Of a stretch of 64,000 nt of DNA, positions 18,321-25,909 are shown one piece after another. Source of the DNA: Phyllobacteriaceae bacterium (GTDB taxonomy: Bacteria; Pseudomonadota; Alphaproteobacteria; Rhizobiales; Rhizobiaceae). Numbering within the stretch: position 1 is the first letter of the stretch; the number at the start of each line of letters is the position of its first letter. A model generated the notes under the pieces. The model saw nothing but the letters and a program-made list of their open reading frames with translations. It made no database searches and was not told the DNA's origin. Both the position numbers and the translations under genes were made by a program. The stretch lies in contig PAPF01000026.1 in the NCBI GenBank assembly GCA_002708825.1, positions 62,001-126,000 of the forward strand, read 5' to 3'.

Positions 18321-18941
18321 TCACGGGTTTTCTGTTTCGCGCGGCATCTCGCGGATCCGCAGGTTGTTCTGCGTGTGCTTCACGCCGCTGACCGAATCGG
18401 CGCAATCCTCCGCGCGCCGCTTTTCGAAGCGGTCCGACACAAGGCCGGAGAGCGTGACCTCGCCCTCCTTCACCGAGACGTCGATGTCGCTGGCATCCAG
18501 CGCGCCGTCATCCATCATCCGGTCGCTGACGTCTTCGAGGATCCGGTCATCGGAACGCCGGTAGCCTTTCGGCCCCTTGCCCCTGTGCTTGTCGCGTTCG
18601 CGGCGCCTTTCGGCCTCTTCGTCGCCGAACCAGGAACTGATCTCGTCGCTGGCGCGGTCCCAGAAATCCCGGTCCCCGGCCCCATGCCGGGGCGCCCGGC
18701 GGTCCCAGTGCCCGCGCGGATAGCCGCCCTCGCGCGGTTGTCCGTACCAGCCGCCGATATATGGAATTCCGTAACCGGGCATCGGCCGGTCTGCGTAGTG
18801 CTCGCCCCACCAGGCGGTGGACCTCGGCTCACCGCGCCGGTGGTCTTCCCAGAAGGCGGGATCCGGGTAATCGCGCTCGGGGGCCTCTGCCCATGGACGG
18901 TCGATTCCCGGGCGCTGTCGTCTTGGGCGGTCATGGGGCAT
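18321..18941 (-). CDS. BON-domain stress-associated protein
   Basis: A 206-residue protein. The first 110 residues are low-complexity, rich in Arg, Asp, Gly, Pro and Trp (for example YGIPYIGGWYGQP). The middle has SSWFGDEEAERRRE and GPKGYRRSDDRI, a hallmark of SWFGD-BON proteins. The C-terminal 70 residues form a BON domain: ILEDVSDRMMDD, then VKEGEVTLSGLVSDRFEKR and the closing VSGVKHTQNNLRI. BON domains bind membranes or phospholipids in osmotically induced proteins such as OsmY. GGAGGAG decides the ATG at 18941. A near-EcfG promoter lies upstream. Confidence 0.85.
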   Translation of the reverse strand: MPHDRPRRQRPGIDRPWAEAPERDYPDPAFWEDHRRGEPRSTAWWGEHYADRPMPGYGIPYIGGWYGQPREGGYPRGHWDRRAPRHGAGDRDFWDRASDEISSWFGDEEAERRRERDKHRGKGPKGYRRSDDRILEDVSDRMMDDGALDASDIDVSVKEGEVTLSGLVSDRFEKRRAEDCADSVSGVKHTQNNLRIREMPRETENP

Positions 18942-18977
18942 GGCTTGCTCCTCCGTGTTTGGCTTCTCGGGGTCGTC

Positions 18978-19003
18978 AACCGCGAAGTGCCCGTTTTTGT
19001 TCG
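18978..19003 (-). promoter_or_regulatory. Probable EcfG promoter of the BON-DUF3008 operon
   Basis: On the minus strand CGAAC, 17-base spacer, GGTT; one base off the -35 consensus GGAAC. Start of transcription would be about 30 bases before the BON ATG. It shares the 315-bp divergent gap (18942-19256) with the promoter at 19107; I see no gene in that gap. Confidence 0.5.
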
Positions 19004-19106
19004 CCGTGGCAGGCAAAAAACCGGTGGGCCAGCCAATTTCAGGAACCGGACAGCACGGTGGAACCGGTCGGCCGGGCGCGTGGCGGTGCCGACCGATCGC
19101 GCTGCG

Positions 19107-19132
19107 GGAACATTCGCGCCGGCTTGACGGTT
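19107..19132 (+). promoter_or_regulatory. EcfG promoter of the YciE-like gene
   Basis: GGAAC at 19107, 17-base spacer, GGTT at 19129. Fits GGAAC-N16/17-(C/G)GTT. The predicted leader is about 118 nt. Confidence 0.6.
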
Positions 19133-19256
19133 GAGGCGGGCACTGCCGCCATGGCGGGTCAAGGGGCCACCTGTCACCCATGCAGGACGCCTTCCTGGAC
19201 GTCATCGGGCGGCATGTTTCGACCTGAACTTCATAGTGATCAAACGGAGCTGCACG

Positions 19257-19754
19257 ATGGCCAAAGAGAAAACCTTGTCCGATCTGTTCTACGACACCCT
19301 GAAGGACGTCTATTATGCTGAACGGAAGATCCTGAAGGCGCTGCCGAAAATGGCACGGGCCGCCGAGTCCGACGAACTGCGCAAGGCGTTCGAGCACCAC
19401 CGGGATGAAACAGAAGGCCAGATCGAACGCCTGCAGAAGGTCTTCGACATCCTCGACAAGCGAGCCCAGGGAAAGACCTGTGAGGCCATCGAAGGCATCA
19501 TCGGCGAAGGCGAGGAGATCATGGATGCCTTCGGCAAGTCGCCGGCACTGGATGCTGGCCTGATTTCCGCGGCCCAGGCCGTCGAGCATTACGAGATCGC
19601 CCGCTACGGAACGTTGAAGCGCTGGGCGAAGGAACTGGGCCTGGACGATGCGGCCAGACTGCTTGAAGAAACGCTGAAGGAGGAATCCAAGACCGACGAT
19701 TCGCTTACGAAACTCGCCGAGTCGGATGCCAACAGGAAGGCCAGGGCGGCCTGA
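19257..19754 (+). CDS. YciE/YciF-type ferritin-like protein (DUF892)
   Basis: A 165-residue, all-helical, ferritin-like protein. It begins KTLSDLFYDTLKDVYYAE, the family's first helix, with the pattern YAERKILKALPKMARAA next. Metal-type residues recur in HHRDET, EGEEIMDAF and VEHYEIARYG, giving the di-iron-like set of the DUF892 group. E. coli YciE and YciF are induced by osmotic stress, which agrees with the EcfG promoter here. The ATG at 19257 has GGAG upstream; the long upstream extension of the frame is not coding-like. A good terminator follows. Confidence 0.9.
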   Translation: MAKEKTLSDLFYDTLKDVYYAERKILKALPKMARAAESDELRKAFEHHRDETEGQIERLQKVFDILDKRAQGKTCEAIEGIIGEGEEIMDAFGKSPALDAGLISAAQAVEHYEIARYGTLKRWAKELGLDDAARLLEETLKEESKTDDSLTKLAESDANRKARAA

Positions 19755-19765
19755 TCAGACGAAGA

Positions 19766-19798
19766 GGGCCGCCTTTCGGGCGGCCCTTTTCCGTTTTT
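19766..19798 (+). terminator. Rho-independent terminator after the YciE-like gene
   Basis: Perfect 8-bp stem GGGCCGCC/GGCGGCCC with a 5-base loop, followed by TTTTCCGTTTTT. Confidence 0.85.
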
Positions 19799-19834
19799 CC
19801 AAGCCGGAGTCGCCCGGATGCCGGTTGTGGCCGG

Positions 19835-20083
19835 TCAATCCGTCTGCGGCTGTTCTTCCTCTCGGGGGATCTCGCCGCTGGTGGCCGCCTGCGGGTGGAT
19901 GGTCCGCTTTGTGGCGGTGTGGTCCTCGTCGCGAACGCCTTCGGTGATCTTTTCCGGCGGACGCTCGGCGACGGCGTCATCATCCGATTCCGAACAACCG
20001 GCCAGCGCCAGGAAGGGCAGGGCCAGTGCGAGGATCAGCAGCGGCCTGCTTGCTTCTGAAAGGCTGGCAAATGTACTGCGCAT
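19835..20083 (-). CDS. Small lipoprotein
   Basis: An 82-residue predicted lipoprotein. The signal peptide ends in the lipobox LALAGC, so the mature protein starts at a Cys near residue 30 and is short, acidic and probably disordered (SESDDDAVAERPPEK onward). No domain is recognised. AAGGAGG directly precedes the ATG at 20083 region and an EcfG promoter sits 56-81 bp upstream, so it is likely a stress-induced envelope lipoprotein. It converges on the YciE-like gene. Confidence 0.7.
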   Translation of the reverse strand: MRSTFASLSEASRPLLILALALPFLALAGCSESDDDAVAERPPEKITEGVRDEDHTATKRTIHPQAATSGEIPREEEQPQTD

Positions 20084-20138
20084 GATATCCTCCTTGCCGG
20101 TTCTTGCGATTGACCGCTCGTGGGAGCGCATGGGGGTC

Positions 20139-20164
20139 AACCCGCAGGCCGCCGGGCATGTTCC
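20139..20164 (-). promoter_or_regulatory. EcfG promoter of the small lipoprotein
   Basis: On the minus strand GGAAC, 17-base spacer, GGTT. Transcription would begin near 20132, about 50 bases before the ATG. Confidence 0.65.
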
Positions 20165-20171
20165 GGACAAG

Positions 20172-20213
20172 CCAGCCTTCGCCGGCCAGCCTTCGCCGGC
20201 CAGCCTTCGCCGG
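20172..20213. repeat. Three tandem copies of a 14-bp unit
   Basis: CCAGCCTTCGCCGG occurs three times head to tail with no change, in the gap between two divergent EcfG promoters. Each unit contains CCGGCC junctions and could fold. Copy number may vary between strains. Confidence 0.95.
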
Positions 20214-20230
20214 ATTGTCTGCGGATGGAG

Positions 20231-20255
20231 GGAACAACGCGCCGCCCTTCCGGTT
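20231..20255 (+). promoter_or_regulatory. EcfG promoter of the 117-residue tail-anchored protein
   Basis: GGAAC at 20231, 16-base spacer, GGTT at 20252. Predicted leader about 27 nt to the ATG at 20289. Confidence 0.65.
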
Positions 20256-20288
20256 GCACCCAGGAAGAAACAGCTTCGGGAGCCGACC

Positions 20289-20642
20289 ATGTCAGGCAGG
20301 AAAACCGGCAATCCGGCCCAGCTTCGCGGCGATATAGCGGCCGGTCGGGCCGGGGGCAAGCGGCCCGGCTTCGACCCCGCCGCCGTGCCGCTGGAAACCG
20401 ATTCCGAGGCAGGCGGGATGGCGCTTGACGGTCTGAGCGTGGAAACCGCCAGGCGTACACAGGCGCACAAGGGCAATCCCGAACCGGCGCGAGAACGCGT
20501 TGACGAAATTACCTATGGAACGGCCATGCGCCGGACACGGCCGCAATCCCGGGCCTGGAAGGCAGCCCCGCTTCTCATGTGGCTTGTCGTCGGCGCGGGC
20601 ATCCTGGCACTTCTGGCCGTCGTGCTGGCCGCAATCGGTTGA
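20289..20642 (+). CDS. Tail-anchored small membrane protein
   Basis: A 117-residue protein: a hydrophilic N-terminal 90 residues and one C-terminal transmembrane segment (APLLMWLVVGAGILALLAVV) with only three residues after it. The N-terminus, SGRKTGNPAQLRGDIAAGRA followed by PAAVPLETDSEAGG, resembles a group of unnamed rhizobial stress proteins with the GNPAxLRxDI opening. GGGAG precedes the ATG and an EcfG promoter lies just upstream. It would face the cytoplasm with a membrane tail. Function unknown. Confidence 0.7.
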   Translation: MSGRKTGNPAQLRGDIAAGRAGGKRPGFDPAAVPLETDSEAGGMALDGLSVETARRTQAHKGNPEPARERVDEITYGTAMRRTRPQSRAWKAAPLLMWLVVGAGILALLAVVLAAIG

Positions 20643-20712
20643 AGGTCGACAGCAAGCTTTCCGGCAGGCGGGACGGCTGCCGCCAAACCGGCTCGCACGG
20701 ACAAGCAGGGTC

Positions 20713-22179
20713 TCACGGCCAGGCGGCGGCCGTCGAGACGGGCGGCATGCTTCCGGCCTCCGATGTGCCCTCCTTGCCGGCCGTTGCCGATCCGGCGTCT
20801 GGGTGGCTCGAGGTATCCCTGGTTTGCAGGGCGGCAAGAAAACCGTCTGCCCATTCGTTCACGCCGGTGGCGCTGATGCGTTCCAGGAGCGCGCGATGAC
20901 GCTCGCGACGCTCCGACCGCGGCATGACGATGGCACGGTGGAGGGTGAGCGCCATCTCGTCGGTGTCATGCGGATTGACGATGAGCGCTTCCGCCATGTC
21001 TTCGGCTGCCCCGGCAAAGCGCGACAGGACGAGCACCCCCGGATCATCGGGGTCCTGCGCGGCGACATACTCCTTTGCAACGAGGTTCATTCCGTCGCGC
21101 AGCGGTGTCACCAATCCGATTTCGCTGCCCCGGAAAATGGCGGCCAGCCGGTCGCGGGCGACGGCCCGGTGGATGTACCTGATCGGAGTCCAGTTGAAAT
21201 CGGCGAAACGGCCATTGATCGCCCCGGCCAGCCCTTCGGTCTGGCGGCGGATCGCGTCATAGGCTCGAATGCCCTCCCGCGTGGGTGGCGCGATCTGCAA
21301 GAGGGAAACCGCGCCTTCCAGTTCGGGACGGTCTTCAAGCAGTTTCTCGAACGCCTGGAACCGCGCCGGAATGCCCTTGGAATAGTCGAGCCGGTCGACG
21401 CCGACGATCTGCTTGCGCTTGAGCATCCGCCGCCGCATGTCGTCGATGCGGATATCTTCGTGATTGCGCCGGGCCATCTTCCCGAAATCCTCGAAATCGA
21501 TCGCAATGGGAAAGCGGCCGCAACGGATGTCGCGCCCGCCCGACCGGATGACGGTGCTTGAAATCCGTTCGCCAAGCCCCTGGCTTTCGATGTTGCTGCA
21601 GAAATTTTTCAGGTCGCGCGATGTCTGGAAGCCGACGACGTCATGTTCGAGCAGGGATTGGAGCAGGCGGCGATGGCCGGGCAGGGCGGCCAGCACCTCC
21701 GGTGGCGGGAAGGGGATGTGCAGGAAAAACCCGATACGCATGCTCCGGCTCACGGCCTGGCGCAGGAACCCGGCAAAGGGCAGCAGGTGGTAGTCGTGCA
21801 CCCAGACCAGATCGTCATCCTGCAGGAAGGGTGCCAGTTCTTCCGCCAGCCGCCGGTTGACGTCGAGGTAACCGGAAAATTCCTGTTGGTGAAAGTCGAT
21901 CAGGTCGGTCCGGTAGTGAAAGAGCGGCCACAAAACGCTGTTTGAAAATCCGGCGTAATGGGACCGGTATTCCTGTTGCGACAATGGCACGGTGATCTGG
22001 CGGACATTGCCGTTGGCCGTCAGCGCATTGCGTGCCTGGCTGCCAGGTTCGCCGCTTCCGAACCAGATGCCGCCACGCTTTCGCAGGGTATCGGCAATGG
22101 CGACGGCCAGCCCGCCGGTCTGGGTCGACGTGTCGATGTCGCCCACGCGGTTCGATACGATCACGAGTCTGTTCGTCAC
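20713..22179 (-). CDS. otsA: Trehalose-6-phosphate synthase
   Basis: A 488-residue GT20 glycosyltransferase making trehalose-6-phosphate from UDP-glucose and glucose-6-phosphate. Family marks are IVSNRVGD at the start, WFGSGEPG, the HYAGFSNSVLWPLFHY segment, VWVHDYHLLPFAGFLR, GFFLHIPFPPPEVL, VGVDRLDYSKGIPARF and LRDGMNLVAKEYVAAQ. These cover the donor and acceptor sites. The last 40 residues are a variable tail. It starts with GTG at 22179, behind an EcfG promoter, which fits osmotic and desiccation induction. otsB is downstream on the same strand but separated by several unrelated genes. Confidence 0.95.
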   Translation of the reverse strand: MTNRLVIVSNRVGDIDTSTQTGGLAVAIADTLRKRGGIWFGSGEPGSQARNALTANGNVRQITVPLSQQEYRSHYAGFSNSVLWPLFHYRTDLIDFHQQEFSGYLDVNRRLAEELAPFLQDDDLVWVHDYHLLPFAGFLRQAVSRSMRIGFFLHIPFPPPEVLAALPGHRRLLQSLLEHDVVGFQTSRDLKNFCSNIESQGLGERISSTVIRSGGRDIRCGRFPIAIDFEDFGKMARRNHEDIRIDDMRRRMLKRKQIVGVDRLDYSKGIPARFQAFEKLLEDRPELEGAVSLLQIAPPTREGIRAYDAIRRQTEGLAGAINGRFADFNWTPIRYIHRAVARDRLAAIFRGSEIGLVTPLRDGMNLVAKEYVAAQDPDDPGVLVLSRFAGAAEDMAEALIVNPHDTDEMALTLHRAIVMPRSERRERHRALLERISATGVNEWADGFLAALQTRDTSSHPDAGSATAGKEGTSEAGSMPPVSTAAAWP

Positions 22180-22214
22180 GCGGCTGGCTCCCGGCTAGGT
22201 GGCGGCAAGGGGGG

Positions 22215-22240
22215 AACCGGGCGGGGTCGGGATTTGTTCC
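22215..22240 (-). promoter_or_regulatory. EcfG promoter of otsA
   Basis: On the minus strand GGAAC, 17-base spacer, GGTT. Transcription would start near 22208, about 30 bases before the GTG start. Confidence 0.7.
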
Positions 22241-22277
22241 TGCGTCCGGATCACAATCCGGCCGGAAACATGGCCGT

Positions 22278-22874
22278 TCACCGGTCCTGGATCGAGCGAA
22301 CCGTGAAGTCCTCGTCATGTTCGACGCTGGAAGCGGGCGTTTCCTCTCCCAGTTCCCTGAGCAGGCGCAGGCGAGCCCGGTTGAGCCGGCTTTTCACCGT
22401 GCCCATCGCGCAACCGAGCATGTCGGCTGCTTCCTCGTAGCTGGTGCCCATGACGCCGATCAGCACCAGGATTTCCCTTTGCGGGGCTGGCAGACGGTGC
22501 AACGCCGCGGAAAGCTCCTGTCCCTTGACATTCCACTCCTGCGTGGCATCCACCGCCGCCTTCAGCGATACGCAGTCGCCGGCCCCGGGCGCTTCCCGTT
22601 TCTGGATACGGATGCGCGTGTAGAAGGTGTTGCGCATGATGGTGAAAAGCCAGGATTTCATGCTGGTTCCCGGCGTGAACTGGTGGATTTTCGCAATCGC
22701 CTTCGTCAGCGTTTCCTGAACGAGGTCGTCGGCGTCGTTCGGATCGTAGTAGAAGGACCGGGCGAAGGCGCGCAGCGCCGGAATGAGCTTTATGACCTCG
22801 GCCTCCTCGCGCGGCATGAGCACGGTTTGTCTGGTCTCGGACTGTGCAGGACCGTCACCAAGGCGAGGTGGCAT
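22278..22874 (-). CDS. EcfG-type RNA polymerase sigma factor (general stress response)
   Basis: A 198-residue ECF sigma factor. Region 2 has LRAFARSFYYDPNDADDLVQ then ETLTKAIAKI and the -10-reading MKSWLFTIMRNTFYTRIR, the wording typical of alphaproteobacterial EcfG. Region 4 is LHRLPAPQREILVLIGVMG followed by the helix-turn-helix SYEEAADMLGCAMGTVKSRL. EcfG proteins direct the general stress response once NepR is titrated by PhyR. No phyR is in the window. GGAGG precedes the ATG at 22874; later in-frame ATGs would cut into region 2. Many promoters in the window fit EcfG. Confidence 0.88.
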   Translation of the reverse strand: MPPRLGDGPAQSETRQTVLMPREEAEVIKLIPALRAFARSFYYDPNDADDLVQETLTKAIAKIHQFTPGTSMKSWLFTIMRNTFYTRIRIQKREAPGAGDCVSLKAAVDATQEWNVKGQELSAALHRLPAPQREILVLIGVMGTSYEEAADMLGCAMGTVKSRLNRARLRLLRELGEETPASSVEHDEDFTVRSIQDR

Positions 22875-22920
22875 TCTGGCCTCCAGCGGCTGGCAGATTG
22901 AAACGCACCCCCTGTTGCCT

Positions 22921-22945
22921 AATGCGGTGGAAGGTGAGCGGTTCC
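22921..22945 (-). promoter_or_regulatory. Possible EcfG autoregulatory promoter of the sigma gene
   Basis: On the minus strand GGAAC, 16-base spacer, CATT; one base off CGTT. EcfG genes are often self-activated, which supports the call. It lies back to back with the perfect site at 23001. Confidence 0.4.
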
Positions 22946-23000
22946 AACACGGCCGTCTTGACCATTCGACATCACCCGCCTCCAATTTCATCGGCGGCAT

Positions 23001-23026
23001 GGAACGGTTTGGCGCCCTGCACCGTT
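23001..23026 (+). promoter_or_regulatory. Perfect EcfG promoter of the 80-residue hydrophilic protein
   Basis: GGAAC at 23001-23005, 17-base spacer, CGTT at 23023-23026; exact consensus. Transcription would start near 23033, leaving a short leader with GAAAGGAG before the ATG. Confidence 0.8.
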
Positions 23027-23048
23027 CGCCTTGCGAAAGGAGACCGGC

Positions 23049-23291
23049 ATGAACCAGCAAAAAGGCAAACGCCCCGAAGACCTGCAGGAAAGCGATTTCG
23101 CCGAAGAGCGGATGGGCAACAACCGCCTGCAAGGGAACGACCAGGAATCGGTTCACAACCAGCGCCACGCCGTGCCTGACGTGAAGCAGGAGGCCGACGA
23201 TGTGATGGAGAGCTTTGAGAAGCTCGACAAGGACAAGCGTGCCCGCGCCGACCTCAACAAGGGTGCTCGCGGGAACGGCAACAAGGATTGA
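23049..23291 (+). CDS. Small hydrophilic, probably disordered stress protein
   Basis: An 80-residue protein, almost entirely polar (Gln, Asn, Asp, Glu, Lys, Arg) with no hydrophobic core: it begins MNQQKGKRPEDLQESDFAEE and ends NKGARGNGNKD. The composition is hydrophilin-like, as in proteins that protect cells during drying or osmotic stress; this is inference, since no family is recognised. It has the strongest EcfG promoter in the window and is transcribed away from the sigma gene, as small EcfG target or regulator genes often are. GGAG precedes the ATG at 23049. Confidence 0.75.
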   Translation: MNQQKGKRPEDLQESDFAEERMGNNRLQGNDQESVHNQRHAVPDVKQEADDVMESFEKLDKDKRARADLNKGARGNGNKD

Positions 23292-23314
23292 AGACGCCGC
23301 CGGGACTGCCATGC

Positions 23315-23339
23315 GGAACCTTTGGCCGGCATGGCGGTT
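23315..23339 (+). promoter_or_regulatory. EcfG promoter of the DUF427 gene
   Basis: GGAAC at 23315, 16-base spacer, GGTT at 23336. Predicted start of transcription about 23 bases before the ATG at 23369. Confidence 0.6.
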
Positions 23340-23368
23340 TCCCGCAGTGGACAGCAGGGAGTGTGAAC

Positions 23369-23758
23369 ATGGTCACGCAATCGGATGACCGGATAACGGT
23401 TGAACCTTTCGACGGTGTCGTCAACGTGCGTTTCATCGACGCCATGCTTGCATCGACCGACAGGGCGCTCGTGCTGAGGGAGAAGGGGCACGATCCCGTG
23501 TTCTACATCCCCTTCGACGATATCTATTTCGAGATGATGCACGAGTCGCAGACGCGGACGCAGTGCCCGTGGAAGGGCGAAGCGCGTTACTGGAGCACCG
23601 GCGCGGTGGGCGAGGCCGCTGCCGATGTCATGTGGGCCTATGAGGAACCGCATGGCGCGGCGCGGCCGATCGCAGGCCATGGCGCATTCTACCCCGGCAA
23701 GGTCACGATCGACGTCACGCCGAATGACAGCCCGCGCCGCCTGCCGGATCAGGGATGA
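23369..23758 (+). CDS. DUF427 domain protein
   Basis: A 129-residue cytoplasmic beta-rich protein of the DUF427 family. The family pattern is clear: VRFIDAMLASTDRALVLRE, then PVFYIPFDDIYFEMM, CPWKGEARYWS with the conserved Cys-Pro-Trp-Lys-Gly, and the closing DVMWAYEEPH. The fold forms a barrel whose ligand is not known. Its own EcfG promoter marks it as a stress gene here. The AI-2E-type gene starts 91 bp downstream on the same strand and may be read through. Confidence 0.88.
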   Translation: MVTQSDDRITVEPFDGVVNVRFIDAMLASTDRALVLREKGHDPVFYIPFDDIYFEMMHESQTRTQCPWKGEARYWSTGAVGEAAADVMWAYEEPHGAARPIAGHGAFYPGKVTIDVTPNDSPRRLPDQG

Positions 23759-23849
23759 CCGGGAACGAGGGCGCGGCGCCCCGGCGGCAGGGCCGATGGT
23801 TGTCTGAATCATCGCTTGCCAGCGCCGGGCGGTCAGGGTGTGCCTCGTC

Positions 23850-24926
23850 ATGACGTCTGACATGAGGGAAGGCGAGCGGCTGCTGGTCCGCCTTGTGGCC
23901 CTTGTTGCCGCGATCCTGGTCTTCGCCGCGCTGCATGCGACCAGTTGGGTGACCTCGACCCTGGCACTGGCCTTCTTCGTGGCTGTGGCGGTATGGCCTG
24001 CCGACGCCTTTTTTCGCGACCGGCTTCCCGGGCGCTTGCGCTGGATCGGGCATGTGGCCGCCCTTGCACTGGTCATCCTGCTGTTCTCGCTTTTCCTGGC
24101 CGGCGTGTTCCTGGCGGCACGACAGATCGTCACCGGCCTGCCCGCCTACGAGGATGCCATTGCGAACACGTTGCAGCGGGGGGCCGAATGGGCCGGCGTC
24201 CCGAACATGGCCGCGGAGGCGGAAAGCCTGGAAACCGGCCGTCTCTTCGAGCGCCTGATGGGCATTGCCACGGGTATTGTCCGGTCGACCTCGAACCTCG
24301 CCGGCATCCTTTCGCTGATCTTCTTCCTTGTCCTGCTGATGCTGATCGAAGCCCCGTCCCTGGCATCCAGGCTGCAGTCGATGGCGGGGCGCCGGAACGG
24401 CGATGTCTACCGCTCGGCGGTTGTTGCGATTGCCACCCGTATCCGCTGGTACTTTGTCGTGCGCACCTTCATGGGTCTTGCGACAGGAATCCTCTACGCC
24501 TTGTGGAGCTGGGCCTGGGGCCTGGATTTCGTGTTCGTCTGGGGCCTGCTCGCCTTCCTGTTCAGCTACATTCCCAATGTGGGTTCGCTCGTGGCGGGCA
24601 TCCTGCCGGCGGCCTTCGCGTTTCTCCAGCTGGATCCGTTCTCCGCCGGCCTTTACGGGCTCGGGTTGCTGCTGATCGAACAGGTCATGGGCAACTACGC
24701 CGATCCGAAACTGCAGGGCAGGGAGCTTTCGCTTTCGCCGCTGGTCATCCTCGTCGCGCTGATGGTCTGGAGCTGGGTCTGGGGGATTGCCGGAACGCTC
24801 GTCGCGGTTCCCATGACGCTGGTCATGATGATCGTCTTTGCGCGGGTTCCGGCCTTGAGGTCCGTCGCCCTTTTCCTGTCGAACCACCGCGATGTGGACG
24901 AACTGATGCGCTCGGTGGACGCATGA
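23850..24926 (+). CDS. AI-2E family (PerM-like) membrane permease
   Basis: A 358-residue membrane protein with about eight hydrophobic segments in the usual AI-2E/PerM order: three at the start, a hydrophilic region (residues about 95-160), then five. The closing part has LFSYIPNVGSLVAGILPA and EQVMGNYADPKLQGRELSLS, both hallmark segments. Members export quorum signals or other small molecules, or act in osmotic/sodium tolerance; no substrate is clear. The start is uncertain: GTG at 23838, ATG at 23850 or ATG at 23862. Its stop overlaps the next gene's ATG (ATGA), so the pair is coupled. Confidence 0.85.
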   Translation: MTSDMREGERLLVRLVALVAAILVFAALHATSWVTSTLALAFFVAVAVWPADAFFRDRLPGRLRWIGHVAALALVILLFSLFLAGVFLAARQIVTGLPAYEDAIANTLQRGAEWAGVPNMAAEAESLETGRLFERLMGIATGIVRSTSNLAGILSLIFFLVLLMLIEAPSLASRLQSMAGRRNGDVYRSAVVAIATRIRWYFVVRTFMGLATGILYALWSWAWGLDFVFVWGLLAFLFSYIPNVGSLVAGILPAAFAFLQLDPFSAGLYGLGLLLIEQVMGNYADPKLQGRELSLSPLVILVALMVWSWVWGIAGTLVAVPMTLVMMIVFARVPALRSVALFLSNHRDVDELMRSVDA

Positions 24927-25909
24927 CCGGCCCCTTGCAGGACCACGCGCAGACCCATTCCCGCTCCCCGGATGACAAGCCGTCCGGTCGAACGGCGGCG
25001 GGCGTGAACTGGCGCCGCTGGCTGGTCAATGGTTTCGTGCTCGCGGTCGCCGCCCTTGCGGTCTATTTCATCGTGCGTACCGTCCGCCGGCACGGGATGG
25101 ACACCATCCTCGATGCGCTGGCACAGATGCCGGTGGCGAACCTGGCCGCTGCCGGCGGTTTTGCCGCCGCCTCCTATCTGTGCCTGTCCGGCTTCGACTA
25201 TTTCGGTTCCCGTTATGTGGACCGCCCGCTGTCCTGGCCCCGCGCCCTGCTTGGCTCCTTCGCCAGCCTTTCCATCGGCCACAATGTCGGCTTTGCCGGC
25301 TTCAGCAGCGGCGGCCTGCGCTATTATTTCTATTCGCACTGGGGCATGCGCGCGGCGGATGTGGCACGCCTTGTTGTCTTTTCCGGCATCGGCGTCGCGA
25401 TCGGCATTTCCACCATCGCCGGAACCGGCCTCCTGTTCTATCCGCGGCAGGCCGAGAGCCTGATCGGGCCGAACAGGGCGGCAGTCCTTGCCATCGCAAC
25501 GGTCTGCCTCACCTGGCCCTGGCTCTACCTGCTGGCAACAACGCGGTTTCGCCGTGCGTTGCGTTTGTGGAAATGGCATCTCACATTGCCGGCGCCGCGG
25601 CTCGCCCTGTGGCAGATCCTGCTCGGCAGCGCGAATTTCGCCTTTGTCGCCGCATGCCTTCACCAGCTCATCACCGGCCTGAAGGCCACGCCCTATTTCG
25701 AGGTTCTGGCTGTTTACGCGCTGTCGCAGGCCGCCGCCCTCCTCAGCCATGTGCCCGGCGGCCTTGGCGTCCTGGAAGCCTCCGTGCTGTTCCTGCTTCC
25801 CGGCGTCCTGTCACTGGCCGCCGTGATTGCCTTTCGCATCGTGTATTTCTTCATACCCTTGCCCTTCGACCTGGCCGCGCTCGCCCTGACGGTCCTTTTC
25901 AGGCGATGA
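24923..25909 (+). CDS. YbhN-like membrane protein (lysylphosphatidylglycerol synthase TM family)
   Basis: A 328-residue inner-membrane protein, with 8-9 hydrophobic segments, from the UPF0104 / MprF-flippase-like family. FDYFGSRYVDRPLSWPRALL, FGFSSGG-like AGFSSGGLRYYFYSHWG, and LLSHVPGGLGVLEASVLFLL are characteristic. In E. coli, ybhN adjoins clsB and ybhP; here the same partners lie convergently next door. The first 35 residues are hydrophilic and cytoplasmic. ATGA overlap with the permease upstream. The last 99 bases overlap the 3' end of the phospholipase-D gene on the other strand. Confidence 0.85.
   Translation: MTGPLQDHAQTHSRSPDDKPSGRTAAGVNWRRWLVNGFVLAVAALAVYFIVRTVRRHGMDTILDALAQMPVANLAAAGGFAAASYLCLSGFDYFGSRYVDRPLSWPRALLGSFASLSIGHNVGFAGFSSGGLRYYFYSHWGMRAADVARLVVFSGIGVAIGISTIAGTGLLFYPRQAESLIGPNRAAVLAIATVCLTWPWLYLLATTRFRRALRLWKWHLTLPAPRLALWQILLGSANFAFVAACLHQLITGLKATPYFEVLAVYALSQAAALLSHVPGGLGVLEASVLFLLPGVLSLAAVIAFRIVYFFIPLPFDLAALALTVLFRR

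Noticed and set aside
20172-20213. Short CRISPR-like array
   Set aside because: The three 14-bp units are directly joined, with no spacers, and no cas genes are present.
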